DNA from: CAKVLG01 sp045637805
Lineage (GTDB): Bacteria > Bacillota > Clostridia > Christensenellales > UBA1242
NCBI GenBank assembly: GCA_045637805.1
Contig: JAZUAE010000012.1
Coordinates: 124,001 to 188,000, forward strand
Reading direction: 5' to 3'
DNA: 64,000 nt
The notes beneath the pieces were generated by a model. That model had not been told where the DNA came from. It ran no database searches and saw nothing but the letters and a program-made list of their open reading frames with translations. The translations under genes and the position numbers were made by a program. This document shows positions 16,358-24,940 of this stretch, one piece after another. How positions within the stretch are numbered: position 1 is the stretch's first letter; each line of letters begins with the position of its first letter.

Positions 16358-16392
16358 AAAAAGCGGCAGGGGAACCCCCGCCGCTTTTGTTG
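16358..16392 (+). terminator. terminator of the giant lipoprotein gene
   Basis: AAAAGCGGC and GCCGCTTTT flank a second GGGG/CCCC pairing. Confidence 0.8.
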
Positions 16393-16441
16393 ATTTTGCT
16401 TTAAATAAAGATCTTTGATTTAAGAAGTTTTTTATATCCTA

Positions 16442-16470
16442 TTGACTTTAATTGTTTAAAATGGTTTAAT
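16442..16470 (+). promoter_or_regulatory. promoter of gene 16492
   Basis: TTGACT, 17 nt, TTTAAT; AAAGAG ribosome site follows. Confidence 0.5.
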
Positions 16471-16491
16471 ATATAACAAAAAGAGAATAAA

Positions 16492-16962
16492 ATGAAAATT
16501 ATTTTAGAAAATAACGATAAAATTTCTTTTAAACAAGTCTACAAGATAGCTAGTAAGCAAATGTGGGGAGACAGGGAAATTACAATATATGAAACAGAAT
16601 GCAGATGTTCAATCATCGACGGTAATGCGTATAATGCTGGAAACATTGCAATGAATTGTGGAGATGAAAAAGTTAAAGACATGACAGCTGAGGTTTTATT
16701 TGCTGAAATCTGTAACACACAAAAATATGGGGTTGCGCATGATATCGTTGACTATATTGCTAAGTTGTCAGGTTTTGAAATGTATAAGGAAGAAGAACAA
16801 GGGAGTGTTATAAATATTAAATCCGGCAAAGATGGTATTATGTTGGAAATTAACAACCAAACATTCACTCCTGAACAATTAAAAAAATCAGCAATAAATT
16901 TTAAAAGTGGTCAAGGAAATGATTTGGATTCTAACTTGATAAACTCAGAACCAAATTTTTAA
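16492..16962 (+). CDS. unknown soluble protein
   Basis: 156 residues, not recognised. It has no signal peptide or membrane segment. The middle carries several Cys (ETECRCSIIDG, MNCGDEK, AEICN) without a clear metal-site spacing. The C-terminus is polar (KSGQGNDLDSN). It has its own promoter and terminator and stands alone between the giant lipoprotein and the topoisomerase genes. Confidence 0.65.
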   Translation: MKIILENNDKISFKQVYKIASKQMWGDREITIYETECRCSIIDGNAYNAGNIAMNCGDEKVKDMTAEVLFAEICNTQKYGVAHDIVDYIAKLSGFEMYKEEEQGSVINIKSGKDGIMLEINNQTFTPEQLKKSAINFKSGQGNDLDSNLINSEPNF

Positions 16963-17010
16963 ACGAATTTCTATAACAATTAATGATTTTTAAAATTTTC
17001 GGGCAGATTA

Positions 17011-17041
17011 AAAAATGTCGCAGCGTTGCGACATTTTTTTA
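17011..17041 (+). terminator. terminator of gene 16492
   Basis: AAAAATGTCGCA, GCGT, TGCGACATTTTT. Confidence 0.85.
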
Positions 17042-17114
17042 TTTAATAATAATCCGTAAACTTTTTTAGATTTGAAGTTGTGTGCAGTGTTGTATAAATT
17101 TGTTAAGTTTTCGT

Positions 17115-17144
17115 TTGCGTTTACGCTTTGAGATTTGATATAAT
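17115..17144 (+). promoter_or_regulatory. promoter of the topoisomerase operon
   Basis: TTGCGT (17115-17120), 18 nt, TATAAT (17139-17144); start codon 51 nt downstream with AGGGGA. Confidence 0.6.
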
Positions 17145-17195
17145 GTAAGTATAAATGGGCGCTGTGGCGCATAAAAACGAATTTTAGGGGATAAT

Positions 17196-19172
17196 ATGGC
17201 TGAAAAGAAAACAGAAGTTAAAAAGAAAAGTTATGACGCGAAAGATATACAAGTCCTAGAAGGCTTAGACGCTGTTCGTCTTCGTCCTGGTATGTATATC
17301 GGTACTACCAGTCAAAAGGGTTTGAATCATTTGCTTTGGGAAATTGTGGATAACGCTATCGATGAGGCGGCTAACGGTTTTGCAACACGAGTGATGGTTA
17401 CAATCAACAAAGACGGCTCTGCAACTGTTGAAGATAATGGTCGTGGTATTCCTGTAGATATGCACCCAACACTTAAGGTTTCAGCTGTTGAAGTAGTTTA
17501 TACACAGCTTCATGCCGGTGGTAAATTTAACAATGAAAACTATTCGTTCTCGGGCGGACTTCATGGTGTTGGCGCGAGCGTTGTAAATGCTCTCTCTGAG
17601 TGGCTCAAAGTTGAAGTTTGCCGTAATGGTAAAAAATACGAGATAGAGTTCGAGAGTAAGGAAGATAAAAAGGGCAAGATACGTGGCGGCGTGCCACTTT
17701 ATCCATTACGCGAAGTGGGCAAGGCTGTAACTACTGGAACAAGAGTTACATTCAAGCCTGACGGCAGAATATTTGAAACAACTGAGTTTGATTTCTCTAG
17801 CATTAAAAAGCGTTTAAAAGAGCTTGCGTTCTTAAACAAAGGCTTAGAAATTGTTTTAACTGATGATAGGGACGATGAAAAGCCACTCACTTATTCATAC
17901 AAGTATGACGGCGGTATTGTCGATTTTGTTAAGTACTTAAACGATTCGAAAACCACACTTTATTCTGAGCCTATTTATCTAGAGGGCGAGTCTAACGGGA
18001 TACGTGTTGCGTGTGCTATTCAGCACACAACAGATTACAATGAAGGCGTGTTCTCTTATGTTAACAACATTCCTACTAGCGAAGGCGGTATGCATGAGGT
18101 TGGTTTCCGCAGTGCTATTACTTCTATATTTAATGAGCAAGCTAGAAAGACGGGTGCTTTAAAAGAAAAAGATGCAAATCTTCTCGGTGATGACTTCCGT
18201 GAAGGTCTTACTGCTGTCCTCGTTGTACACATGAAAAATATCCAGTTCGAAGGTCAAACAAAGGCAAAACTTGGTAGCCCAGAGGCACGTCCTGCTGTTG
18301 AAGGCGTTGTTAAGGCTAAGCTTAACGAGTTCTTTGGTGGCCGCGGAACGGGTAAGACATTGTCTTCAATTATTGATAAGGCTATGGGTGCGGCTAAAGT
18401 TCGTGAAGCGAGCCGTAAAGCTAAAGAAATGGCTCGTCAAAAAAACAGCATTGAAAACTTGACACTGGTTGGTAAACTTGCAAGCTGTACGAGCAAGAAC
18501 TATGCAAACAATGAGCTTTTCATAGTTGAGGGTGATTCGGCTGGTGGATCTGCTAAGCAGGCTCGTGATAGGCATTTCCAAGCAATTTTACCACTTCGTG
18601 GTAAACCGCTTAATGCTGAGAAAAAGCGTATAGATCAAGTTCTCCAAAATGAAGAGTTTAGAACACTTATTTCGGCACTTGGTGCTGGCATAGGTGATGA
18701 CTTCAAGGTTGATAACCTAAAATATCACAAGGTAATCATTCTTGCCGATGCTGACCAAGATGGTGCGCACATTAGAGCTATACTTTTAACATTTTTCTAT
18801 AGATATATGAAAGAGCTTATAACTGAGGGGCATGTTTACATAGGTATGCCTCCACTTTACCGTGTTTCTAAGCGCGATGTTCATGAGTATGTATACTCAG
18901 ACGCAGAGCTTGCAGAGGCTACAGCAAAAGTGGGTAAGGGTTATGAAATCCAACGCTATAAAGGTCTTGGTGAAATGGACCCTGAGCAGCTTTGGTCTAC
19001 AACTATGGATCCAACCGAGCGTACACTCGTTAGGGTTAACATAGATGACGCAGCTAACGCTGAAAAATTGATTGCAACTCTCATGGGTGACAATATTGAA
19101 GCGCGTAAAGCATACATTCAAGAGAATGCCGATTTTAACAAAGTAGATAACTTTAAGGCGAAAAGAGGATAA
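17196..19172 (+). CDS. parE: type IIA topoisomerase ATPase subunit (ParE/GyrB type)
   Basis: 658 residues. The GHKL ATPase has WEIVDNAIDEA (Glu49, Asn53), DNGRGIPVD (80-88) and the lid GGLHGVGASVVNALS. The transducer contains LVVHMKNIQFEGQTK-type sequence (here VLVVHMKN and QFEGQTKAKLG). The TOPRIM domain has LFIVEGDSAGGSAKQ, LPLRGKPLN and ILADADQDGAHI, and the C-terminus has RYKGLGEMDPEQLW. It is full-length for the family. The choice of ParE over GyrB rests on the partner subunit, which lacks a GyrA box. Together they relax or decatenate DNA with ATP. The partner starts 15 nt downstream. Confidence 0.85.
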   Translation: MAEKKTEVKKKSYDAKDIQVLEGLDAVRLRPGMYIGTTSQKGLNHLLWEIVDNAIDEAANGFATRVMVTINKDGSATVEDNGRGIPVDMHPTLKVSAVEVVYTQLHAGGKFNNENYSFSGGLHGVGASVVNALSEWLKVEVCRNGKKYEIEFESKEDKKGKIRGGVPLYPLREVGKAVTTGTRVTFKPDGRIFETTEFDFSSIKKRLKELAFLNKGLEIVLTDDRDDEKPLTYSYKYDGGIVDFVKYLNDSKTTLYSEPIYLEGESNGIRVACAIQHTTDYNEGVFSYVNNIPTSEGGMHEVGFRSAITSIFNEQARKTGALKEKDANLLGDDFREGLTAVLVVHMKNIQFEGQTKAKLGSPEARPAVEGVVKAKLNEFFGGRGTGKTLSSIIDKAMGAAKVREASRKAKEMARQKNSIENLTLVGKLASCTSKNYANNELFIVEGDSAGGSAKQARDRHFQAILPLRGKPLNAEKKRIDQVLQNEEFRTLISALGAGIGDDFKVDNLKYHKVIILADADQDGAHIRAILLTFFYRYMKELITEGHVYIGMPPLYRVSKRDVHEYVYSDAELAEATAKVGKGYEIQRYKGLGEMDPEQLWSTTMDPTERTLVRVNIDDAANAEKLIATLMGDNIEARKAYIQENADFNKVDNFKAKRG

Positions 19173-19187
19173 AAGGAGGAAAGAAAA

Positions 19188-21773
19188 ATGAGTGAACATG
19201 ATGAAAATGAAATCTTAAATTCAAGTGAAAATTTAGACAGCCTTCTTGATGGCCTTGACACAAAAATTGAAAACATGACCGAGGGTATGGCCGAGGAAGA
19301 AAAGAAAGAGAATAAGAAGAAACTCAAAGAGCAAATTTTAGTTCAGGCTGGTCTTGGTAAAAACGTACTTGAAAAAAACATTGACGTTGTTATGCATGAG
19401 TCAATGATGCCATACTCTGAGCACGTTATTATGGATCGTGCTCTTCCACGCGTTGAGGACGGACTTAAGCCTTGCCAAAGACGTATACTTTACTCAATGC
19501 ATGAGCTTTCTCTTACACCAGATAAGCCATTTAGAAAATGTGCTAAAATCGTCGGTGACGTTCTTGGACGTTATCACCCTCACGGTGACTCGTCAGTTTA
19601 TGGTGCGCTCGTACGTATGGCGCAAGACTTTAACATGAAAGAACGCTTGGTTGACGGACATGGTAACTTTGGTTCTATCGATGGTGATGGGGCTGCAGCT
19701 TATCGTTATACTGAGGCGCGTCTTTCACCGATTGCTCTTGAAATCTTGAAAGATATCGATAAAGATACGGTTAAATGGCAATTAAACTTTGATGATACAT
19801 TAGAAGAGCCTGTAACTCTTCCTTGCCGTTTTCCTAATCTCTTGGTTAATGGCGCAAACGGTATTGCTGTAGGCTTGGCTACTAACATTCCTACACACAA
19901 CCTGTCTGAGGCTGTGTCTGCCTGTGTTGCGCTCATCGATAACCCTGACATGGATCTTGATGAGATTATGAAATATATTAAGGGACCAGATTTTCCAACA
20001 GGTGGATATATAATTGCGGGTGAGGAACTTAAGAAAGCGTATGAGACTGGTAAAGGCAAGATTATTATGCGTGCTAGAATCCATGTCGAGGGCAATGGAA
20101 ACGATAAGAAAAATATCGTAATCGATGAAATTCCATACCAAGTAAACAAGGCTTCACTTCTTGAAAAAATTGCGGAACTTCGCGAGAGTAAAAAAGACAT
20201 ACTCGGTTCTATTTATGAGGTTTGTGATGAATCTGATAGAAATGGTATGCGTGCCGTTATTCGCGTTAAAAAGGACGCTGACGTAAACGCGATTATTAAC
20301 TATTTAATGAAATATACTGACCTTCAGGCAACTTTTGGTATAAACATGGTTGTTATTGCTGACGGTAAACCTCAACAATTAGGTTTAAAAGATATTTTAA
20401 CCTACTACATAAATTATCAACGTGACGTTGTTTATCGCAGAACTAAGTTTGAACTTGACCAAGCAAAAGAACGTCAACATATTTTGCAAGGTTTAGTAAT
20501 TGCTGTTCGTAATATTGATGAAGTTGTTGCTATCATTAAAAAATCTTCATCAACTAGCGAGGCAAAGGTTAGACTTCGTGAGCGTTTTGACTTATCTGAT
20601 CGTCAAGCGCAGGCTATTTTAGATATGCGTCTTGCACGCCTTACAAGCCTAGAGATTATTAAGCTTGAAACTGAACTTCTTGAAATTGAGGAATTAATAC
20701 GCAAGCTTACAGCGATTGTATCTAGTAAACGTGCTCAATTCGAAGTTGTTAAAGATGAAATGCTTGAAATTCGTAAGAAATATAAAGAGGCAAGAAAATC
20801 AGAAATTATTACAAACGTGGAAGAATACTCAATCTCTAGCAGCAACACTGCACGTCCTGCTGAAAACGTTGTTATTTCAATTTCAGACAAGGGCAATATT
20901 AAGAGTATGACGGCACGTCACGTAGCTGGTGTGGGTAAGGCTTGGACAGATAGATCGGGTGCGCATGAGGCATACACTTGCCTGCTTCAAACTGTGTCAA
21001 ATAAGCAGCTTTTATTCTTCACAAATATAGGTAATGCTTATAAGATTGATGCAAGCATTATCCCTGACCTGAAATGGCATGATAAAGGACCACTCCTTGA
21101 AAAGATATTGCCACTCGCTGGAAAAGGTGAAAAAGCGGTTAAAGTTATTGAGCTTGACGGCGATCTTTCTAAACAACCTGACCTGTTATTCTTTACCTCT
21201 TGTGGCATGATTAAAAAGTCTGCAATGAGCGAATATAACTTATCTAAGACTGGATATCAAGCTGTTAAACTTAAAGAAGGCGACGAGCTTATTAATGTTG
21301 AGCTTGACAAGCCTGACACAACTCTTTTATTTATAACAGAACAAGGCATGGCGCTTAACTGTGAAAAGAGCGATATTCCTCTTCAAGGCAGGGTGTCAGG
21401 CGGAGTTAAAGGCATGATGCTTTCAGACTCAGACAAAGTAGTATTTGTTTCTCAAATAGAAAAGAATGCGAGTGTAATCGTTGCATCTAACACCGCTTAT
21501 GCTAAATGTGTAATGACTGGAGAAATTGATGTTTTAGCAAGGTATAGAAAAGGCGTTAAGATTTTTGATCTTAAGGGTGACGCAACTAGCGGCTCTAGAG
21601 TTGTTGGTGCTGGTCTTAAAAAGGACGAAAACACTGATGTTGTATTTATAATTGATGAAACCGACTCGGCTTGTATAAACGCGTCTAACATTCCAGAAGA
21701 TACAAGAACAAGTAAGGGCTCTAAAGTGAGCGTTGAGAATAAACTAATACAAAAAATAGTTGTACGTAATTAA
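19188..21773 (+). CDS. parC: type IIA topoisomerase DNA-cleavage subunit (ParC type)
   Basis: 861 residues; AAAGGAGG-type site before ATG 19188. The catalytic Tyr is Y174 in AAAYRYTEARLS. The winged-helix has RALPRVEDGLKPCQRRIL and HPHGDSSVYGALVRMAQDF. The beta-pinwheel C-terminal domain lacks the QRRGGKG GyrA box and contains DLKWHDKG, like the RWKELG stretch of ParC, so a topoisomerase IV role is preferred over gyrase. The N-terminus carries about 65 extra acidic/Lys-rich residues. In the quinolone-determining region the residue matching GyrA Asp87 / ParC Glu84 is Gly139. The active site is built with the ATPase subunit just upstream. Confidence 0.83.
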   Translation: MSEHDENEILNSSENLDSLLDGLDTKIENMTEGMAEEEKKENKKKLKEQILVQAGLGKNVLEKNIDVVMHESMMPYSEHVIMDRALPRVEDGLKPCQRRILYSMHELSLTPDKPFRKCAKIVGDVLGRYHPHGDSSVYGALVRMAQDFNMKERLVDGHGNFGSIDGDGAAAYRYTEARLSPIALEILKDIDKDTVKWQLNFDDTLEEPVTLPCRFPNLLVNGANGIAVGLATNIPTHNLSEAVSACVALIDNPDMDLDEIMKYIKGPDFPTGGYIIAGEELKKAYETGKGKIIMRARIHVEGNGNDKKNIVIDEIPYQVNKASLLEKIAELRESKKDILGSIYEVCDESDRNGMRAVIRVKKDADVNAIINYLMKYTDLQATFGINMVVIADGKPQQLGLKDILTYYINYQRDVVYRRTKFELDQAKERQHILQGLVIAVRNIDEVVAIIKKSSSTSEAKVRLRERFDLSDRQAQAILDMRLARLTSLEIIKLETELLEIEELIRKLTAIVSSKRAQFEVVKDEMLEIRKKYKEARKSEIITNVEEYSISSSNTARPAENVVISISDKGNIKSMTARHVAGVGKAWTDRSGAHEAYTCLLQTVSNKQLLFFTNIGNAYKIDASIIPDLKWHDKGPLLEKILPLAGKGEKAVKVIELDGDLSKQPDLLFFTSCGMIKKSAMSEYNLSKTGYQAVKLKEGDELINVELDKPDTTLLFITEQGMALNCEKSDIPLQGRVSGGVKGMMLSDSDKVVFVSQIEKNASVIVASNTAYAKCVMTGEIDVLARYRKGVKIFDLKGDATSGSRVVGAGLKKDENTDVVFIIDETDSACINASNIPEDTRTSKGSKVSVENKLIQKIVVRN

Positions 21774-21799
21774 AAAAAGCGGGTAGACCCCGCTTTTTT
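21773..21799 (+). terminator. terminator of the topoisomerase operon
   Basis: AAAAAAGCGGG, TAGAC, CCCGCTTTTTT. Confidence 0.85.
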
Positions 21800-21861
21800 A
21801 ATTGACCTTAAAATTTTATATTGTTATAATAATTTTATAAAAGTAGGAGATTATTGTCTTT

Positions 21862-23226
21862 ATGGCAGGTAAGCAAAAAATGAATTATGGTGATTTGCTT
21901 GGTAACCTTTTAAGTAAAGGTGTTAGTACTGTTGACAAAAATAAATACGAAAAGGACAAAACTACCATAGAGAAAGATGATAAAAAATTAAATGATTCTT
22001 CCAAAAAGCCTGAAGTAAATGAAGAAAATCCAAAATCTAAAAAACCTAGGGCTAAAAAAGAAGTTGAAACAAAAATACCTGTAAAAGATGATCCAAAAGA
22101 AGTGAAAGTTAATGAAACAAAAGAGGAATATTTAAACAATAATGTTACTCATGTTTCTGCTGAAGAAGTTGCTGCTGCAAAAGCTGATTTCGAAAAATTA
22201 AAAACCTTTGAGCCTGAAGTAGAAAAAAAAGAGGAAGAAAAGAAAGAAGAACAACCTATCAATCTTGAGATAGAAAACGAAACAACTCCTGTAAAAAGGG
22301 AGTTTACGCCTGAAGAACTAAAAAAACAAAAACGTGACGAAGAGTTGTTGTCTAAGCTTGATGAACAAACTAGAAAAGAGTATGAATATCTTGCAAGAAA
22401 ATATTCGCGTAACCCTATAAAAAACAATGCTAATGAAATTATAATTAAGGGTGAATATAACGAAATATTTGACTTTGAGAAACGCACGGACATTAAGAAG
22501 GTGAGTTTCGCTGCTAAGAAAAAACCACTCATTATCTCGCTAGTTGCTTTAACTTTGGTCCTTGCAATATTCTTGCCATTATATTTCTTTGTTTTCAACA
22601 AGGAAAAAGTTGAGCCTGTTGTGTTGACAGGGGTTACAATAAATCAAAACAATTTGTATCAGTATAGTGGCACATATATTGAACTGGATAATGTATGTAT
22701 GGTTGCATCATACAGCGATGGCAGTAAAAAAGTGATTAAGTGTACAGAGAAAAATCTTATATCTAAACCAAGTTATATTAGCAATGATTTATTTATCAAT
22801 AAGGACACAAATAGTACTGGTGCAAACTTACAATTTGAACATGAGGGCAAAATTGTAACGCTCAAGATTAACATTTGCAAAGTGTCACTTTCAGGTATTG
22901 ACGCAAGGGTATATAACACTCAAACTGCTGAGGTTGGAAAACTATTTAGTTATAAAAACTTTGATATATTTAAGTCTTGCAGTTCAAGTGGTACAGTTGA
23001 TGCGGACGGTGTTGAAAGATTGCCAAGCACATTCAACAAAATATTTGATGAGTCTGAATACTCTAATTTATTAGTTACAATTACAAAGAACGGCAATGCG
23101 TATGTGTCTACCAACTTTGCGAATATGAAAGCAAGGGGTGGTGTAAACTTTGATGGAAGCGGTGAATATATATTCAATTTTATATATCAAGGAAAAATGG
23201 ATAGTATAACAATAACTGTAGCTTAA
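21862..23226 (+). CDS. single-TM protein with charged cytosolic arm and Ig-like exterior
   Basis: 454 residues, not recognised. Residues 20-200 are very rich in Lys and Glu (SKKPRAKKEVETK, EVEKKEEEKKEEQP) and likely disordered or coiled. One hydrophobic segment at about 223-244 (LIISLVALTLVLAIFLPLYFFVF) follows a Lys pair, so the N-terminus is probably inside. The exterior 200 residues form short beta repeats beginning VVLTGVTINQNNLYQYSGTYI-like and containing ANLQFEHEGK, resembling bacterial Ig-like (BIG) folds. AGGAGA precedes ATG 21862. It is monocistronic. Confidence 0.72.
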   Translation: MAGKQKMNYGDLLGNLLSKGVSTVDKNKYEKDKTTIEKDDKKLNDSSKKPEVNEENPKSKKPRAKKEVETKIPVKDDPKEVKVNETKEEYLNNNVTHVSAEEVAAAKADFEKLKTFEPEVEKKEEEKKEEQPINLEIENETTPVKREFTPEELKKQKRDEELLSKLDEQTRKEYEYLARKYSRNPIKNNANEIIIKGEYNEIFDFEKRTDIKKVSFAAKKKPLIISLVALTLVLAIFLPLYFFVFNKEKVEPVVLTGVTINQNNLYQYSGTYIELDNVCMVASYSDGSKKVIKCTEKNLISKPSYISNDLFINKDTNSTGANLQFEHEGKIVTLKINICKVSLSGIDARVYNTQTAEVGKLFSYKNFDIFKSCSSSGTVDADGVERLPSTFNKIFDESEYSNLLVTITKNGNAYVSTNFANMKARGGVNFDGSGEYIFNFIYQGKMDSITITVA

Positions 23227-23227
23227 G

Positions 23228-23254
23228 CTCTAAGGGAAACCTTAGAGTTTTTTA
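23228..23254 (+). terminator. terminator of gene 21862
   Basis: CTCTAAGG, GAAA, CCTTAGAG, T-run. Confidence 0.85.
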
Positions 23255-23375
23255 TTGTTTGCATAATTTTAATTTCTTCGCAATACATTGTATTATACAC
23301 TTTTCGACGTTTTACTAAAGTTAATTATTTGAAAACAATATCTAAACGTGGTTATAATAGGAGAGTATTTGCGAA

Positions 23376-24149
23376 ATGAAATTTATAACAATAAAGCTTA
23401 AGACTTTGCGATACGCGTTAACGTTAACGCTCATTGTTCTTTTGCTATCAATTTTTACACTTAGTATAAATGCTGAAACAATATACTTTGGCTACAGTGA
23501 AAGAAAAGTGCCAGTGTATAGTGTTGATACCGGTGGCGAAAAGAAAGTTGCTCTTTCATTTGATGCTGCTTGGGGCGCAGATAAAACTAGTGAAATCATT
23601 AAAATTTTAAAAGATAATAATGTGGGCGGCACATTCTTTTTAGTTGGGTTTTGGAGCGAAAAATATCCAGATAAAATCAAAGAAATTCATGCTGCTGGAC
23701 TCGACATAGGTACGCACTCAAACACACACCCTAAAATGAGTACTTTGTCTGAGTCACAAATAATTTCAGAACTCACTATTTCGCGTGAGCTAATTACAAA
23801 TATTACAGGACAGCCTGTAAGGTTTTTTAGACCGCCATTTGGAGATTATAATAATCTGCTGCTAAAAACTGCAGATAGTTTAGGGCTTCAGACAATTCAG
23901 TGGAGCGTTGATTCTCTTGACTGGAAAGGCTTGAGTGCTGCACAAATTTTAGAACGCGTCAAAGCTGGCGTGCACAGTGGTGCAATAATACTTTTCCATA
24001 ACAATGCTGATCACATTGTTGAGGCTTTGCCACTCGTTATTTCTTGTTTAAAAAGTGAGGGCTATAGCATGGTTGGTTTAAGTGATTTAGTGTTACAAAG
24101 CGATTATACAATCGATAATCATGGCGTTCAGAAACGGGCTTCGGGTTAA
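23376..24149 (+). CDS. polysaccharide deacetylase (PdaB/CE4 type)
   Basis: 257 residues with an N-terminal signal/anchor (about 12-33) and a NodB/CE4 domain: motif 1 SFDAAWG (Asp63), metal ligands THSNTHP (His114, His118), RPPFGDYN (Arg152-), and the late SVDSLDW and ILFHNN motifs. The family removes acetyl groups from N-acetylglucosamine or N-acetylmuramic residues in cell-wall glycan; PdaB-like members with SFDA(A/T)W act in Bacillota sporulation or wall remodelling. AGGAGAG lies before ATG 23376. A gene for an SSB-like protein starts 13 nt downstream. Confidence 0.85.
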   Translation: MKFITIKLKTLRYALTLTLIVLLLSIFTLSINAETIYFGYSERKVPVYSVDTGGEKKVALSFDAAWGADKTSEIIKILKDNNVGGTFFLVGFWSEKYPDKIKEIHAAGLDIGTHSNTHPKMSTLSESQIISELTISRELITNITGQPVRFFRPPFGDYNNLLLKTADSLGLQTIQWSVDSLDWKGLSAAQILERVKAGVHSGAIILFHNNADHIVEALPLVISCLKSEGYSMVGLSDLVLQSDYTIDNHGVQKRASG

Positions 24150-24162
24150 AATGGAGAAATTA

Positions 24163-24858
24163 ATGAGTAACTATTCAGACAAAAATAATATGGTTATTCT
24201 CAAAGGACAAATAGCAAGTAAGCCGGTGTTCTCACATTCATGCATGGGCGAAACTTTCGAAGAGATTATATTAAAAGTTCCACGTCTTTCAAGTGAGTGC
24301 GATTATATTCCGCTAACTATTTCTAGTAGACTCTCTGCTGGGCTAGAACTTGGACAAATGATAGGTGTGGTAGGTAATTTTAGGAGCTACAACAAACTCG
24401 TTGACGGCAAGAGTAAGCTTTTACTTACGGTGTTTGTGCGCTCATTTGCCGACCCTGACACGATTGAAAATTCTAATCAAATTAATGTGACAGGATATGT
24501 TTGTAAAGACCCTATCTACCGCACTACGCCTTTTGGTAGGGAAATAACTGATTGTCTTATCGCTGTGAATCGTGGGTATAATAAAAGTGATTATTTACCA
24601 TGTATAGCTTGGGGTAGAAATGCTGTTTTTGTTGCGGGTATCCCTGTTGGTGAAAAGATTGAACTGACTGGGCGAATCCAAAGTAGAGAGTATCAAAAAC
24701 GTTTGTCTGATACAAACATTGAAACTCGAACAGCTTATGAGGTTTCTATTTCTAATGTTGCACTTGTATCGTCTTATTCAAATAAGCAAGAGGAAAATGA
24801 AATTTATCTAGATGAAAAAGATGAGTCCGAGGGCGAAGTTTGCTTTGTAACAAATTAA
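24163..24858 (+). CDS. single-stranded-DNA-binding protein with two OB folds
   Basis: 231 residues from ATG 24163, preceded by GGAG at 24153-24156; upstream ATGs at 24121 and 24151 lack a site and would overlap the deacetylase. Two consecutive OB domains are visible: ILKGQIASKPVFSHS...EEIILKVPRLS and INVTGYVCKDPIYRTTPFGREITDCLIAVNR with YLPCIAWGRNAVFV and KIELTGRIQSREYQ. The second matches the SSB pattern well (AVNR, CIAWG, GRIQSR-Y). The acidic end DEKDESEGE resembles SSB tails without the usual DDDIPF tip. Likely a replication or repair ssDNA-binding protein. Confidence 0.72.
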   Translation: MSNYSDKNNMVILKGQIASKPVFSHSCMGETFEEIILKVPRLSSECDYIPLTISSRLSAGLELGQMIGVVGNFRSYNKLVDGKSKLLLTVFVRSFADPDTIENSNQINVTGYVCKDPIYRTTPFGREITDCLIAVNRGYNKSDYLPCIAWGRNAVFVAGIPVGEKIELTGRIQSREYQKRLSDTNIETRTAYEVSISNVALVSSYSNKQEENEIYLDEKDESEGEVCFVTN

Positions 24859-24885
24859 CAGGAGGTCATGCCTCCTGTTTTTTTC
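24857..24885 (+). terminator. terminator of the SSB-like gene
   Basis: ACAGGAGG, TCAT, GCCTCCTGT then seven T. Confidence 0.85.
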
Positions 24886-24891
24886 TTTTGA

Positions 24892-24920
24892 TTGACTTTA
24901 AATGCACTGTGTGTTAGACT
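24892..24920 (+). promoter_or_regulatory. promoter of gltX
   Basis: TTGACT (24892-24897), 17 nt, TAGACT (24915-24920). Confidence 0.6.
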
Positions 24921-24940
24921 TATACACAAGTGAGGTAATT

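Noticed and set aside
17196..21773. DNA gyrase (gyrB/gyrA) for the topoisomerase pair
   Set aside because: The A-type subunit lacks the QRRGGKG box needed for wrapping and has a ParC-like DLKWHDKG stretch. The naming stays tentative because the other pair is outside the window.
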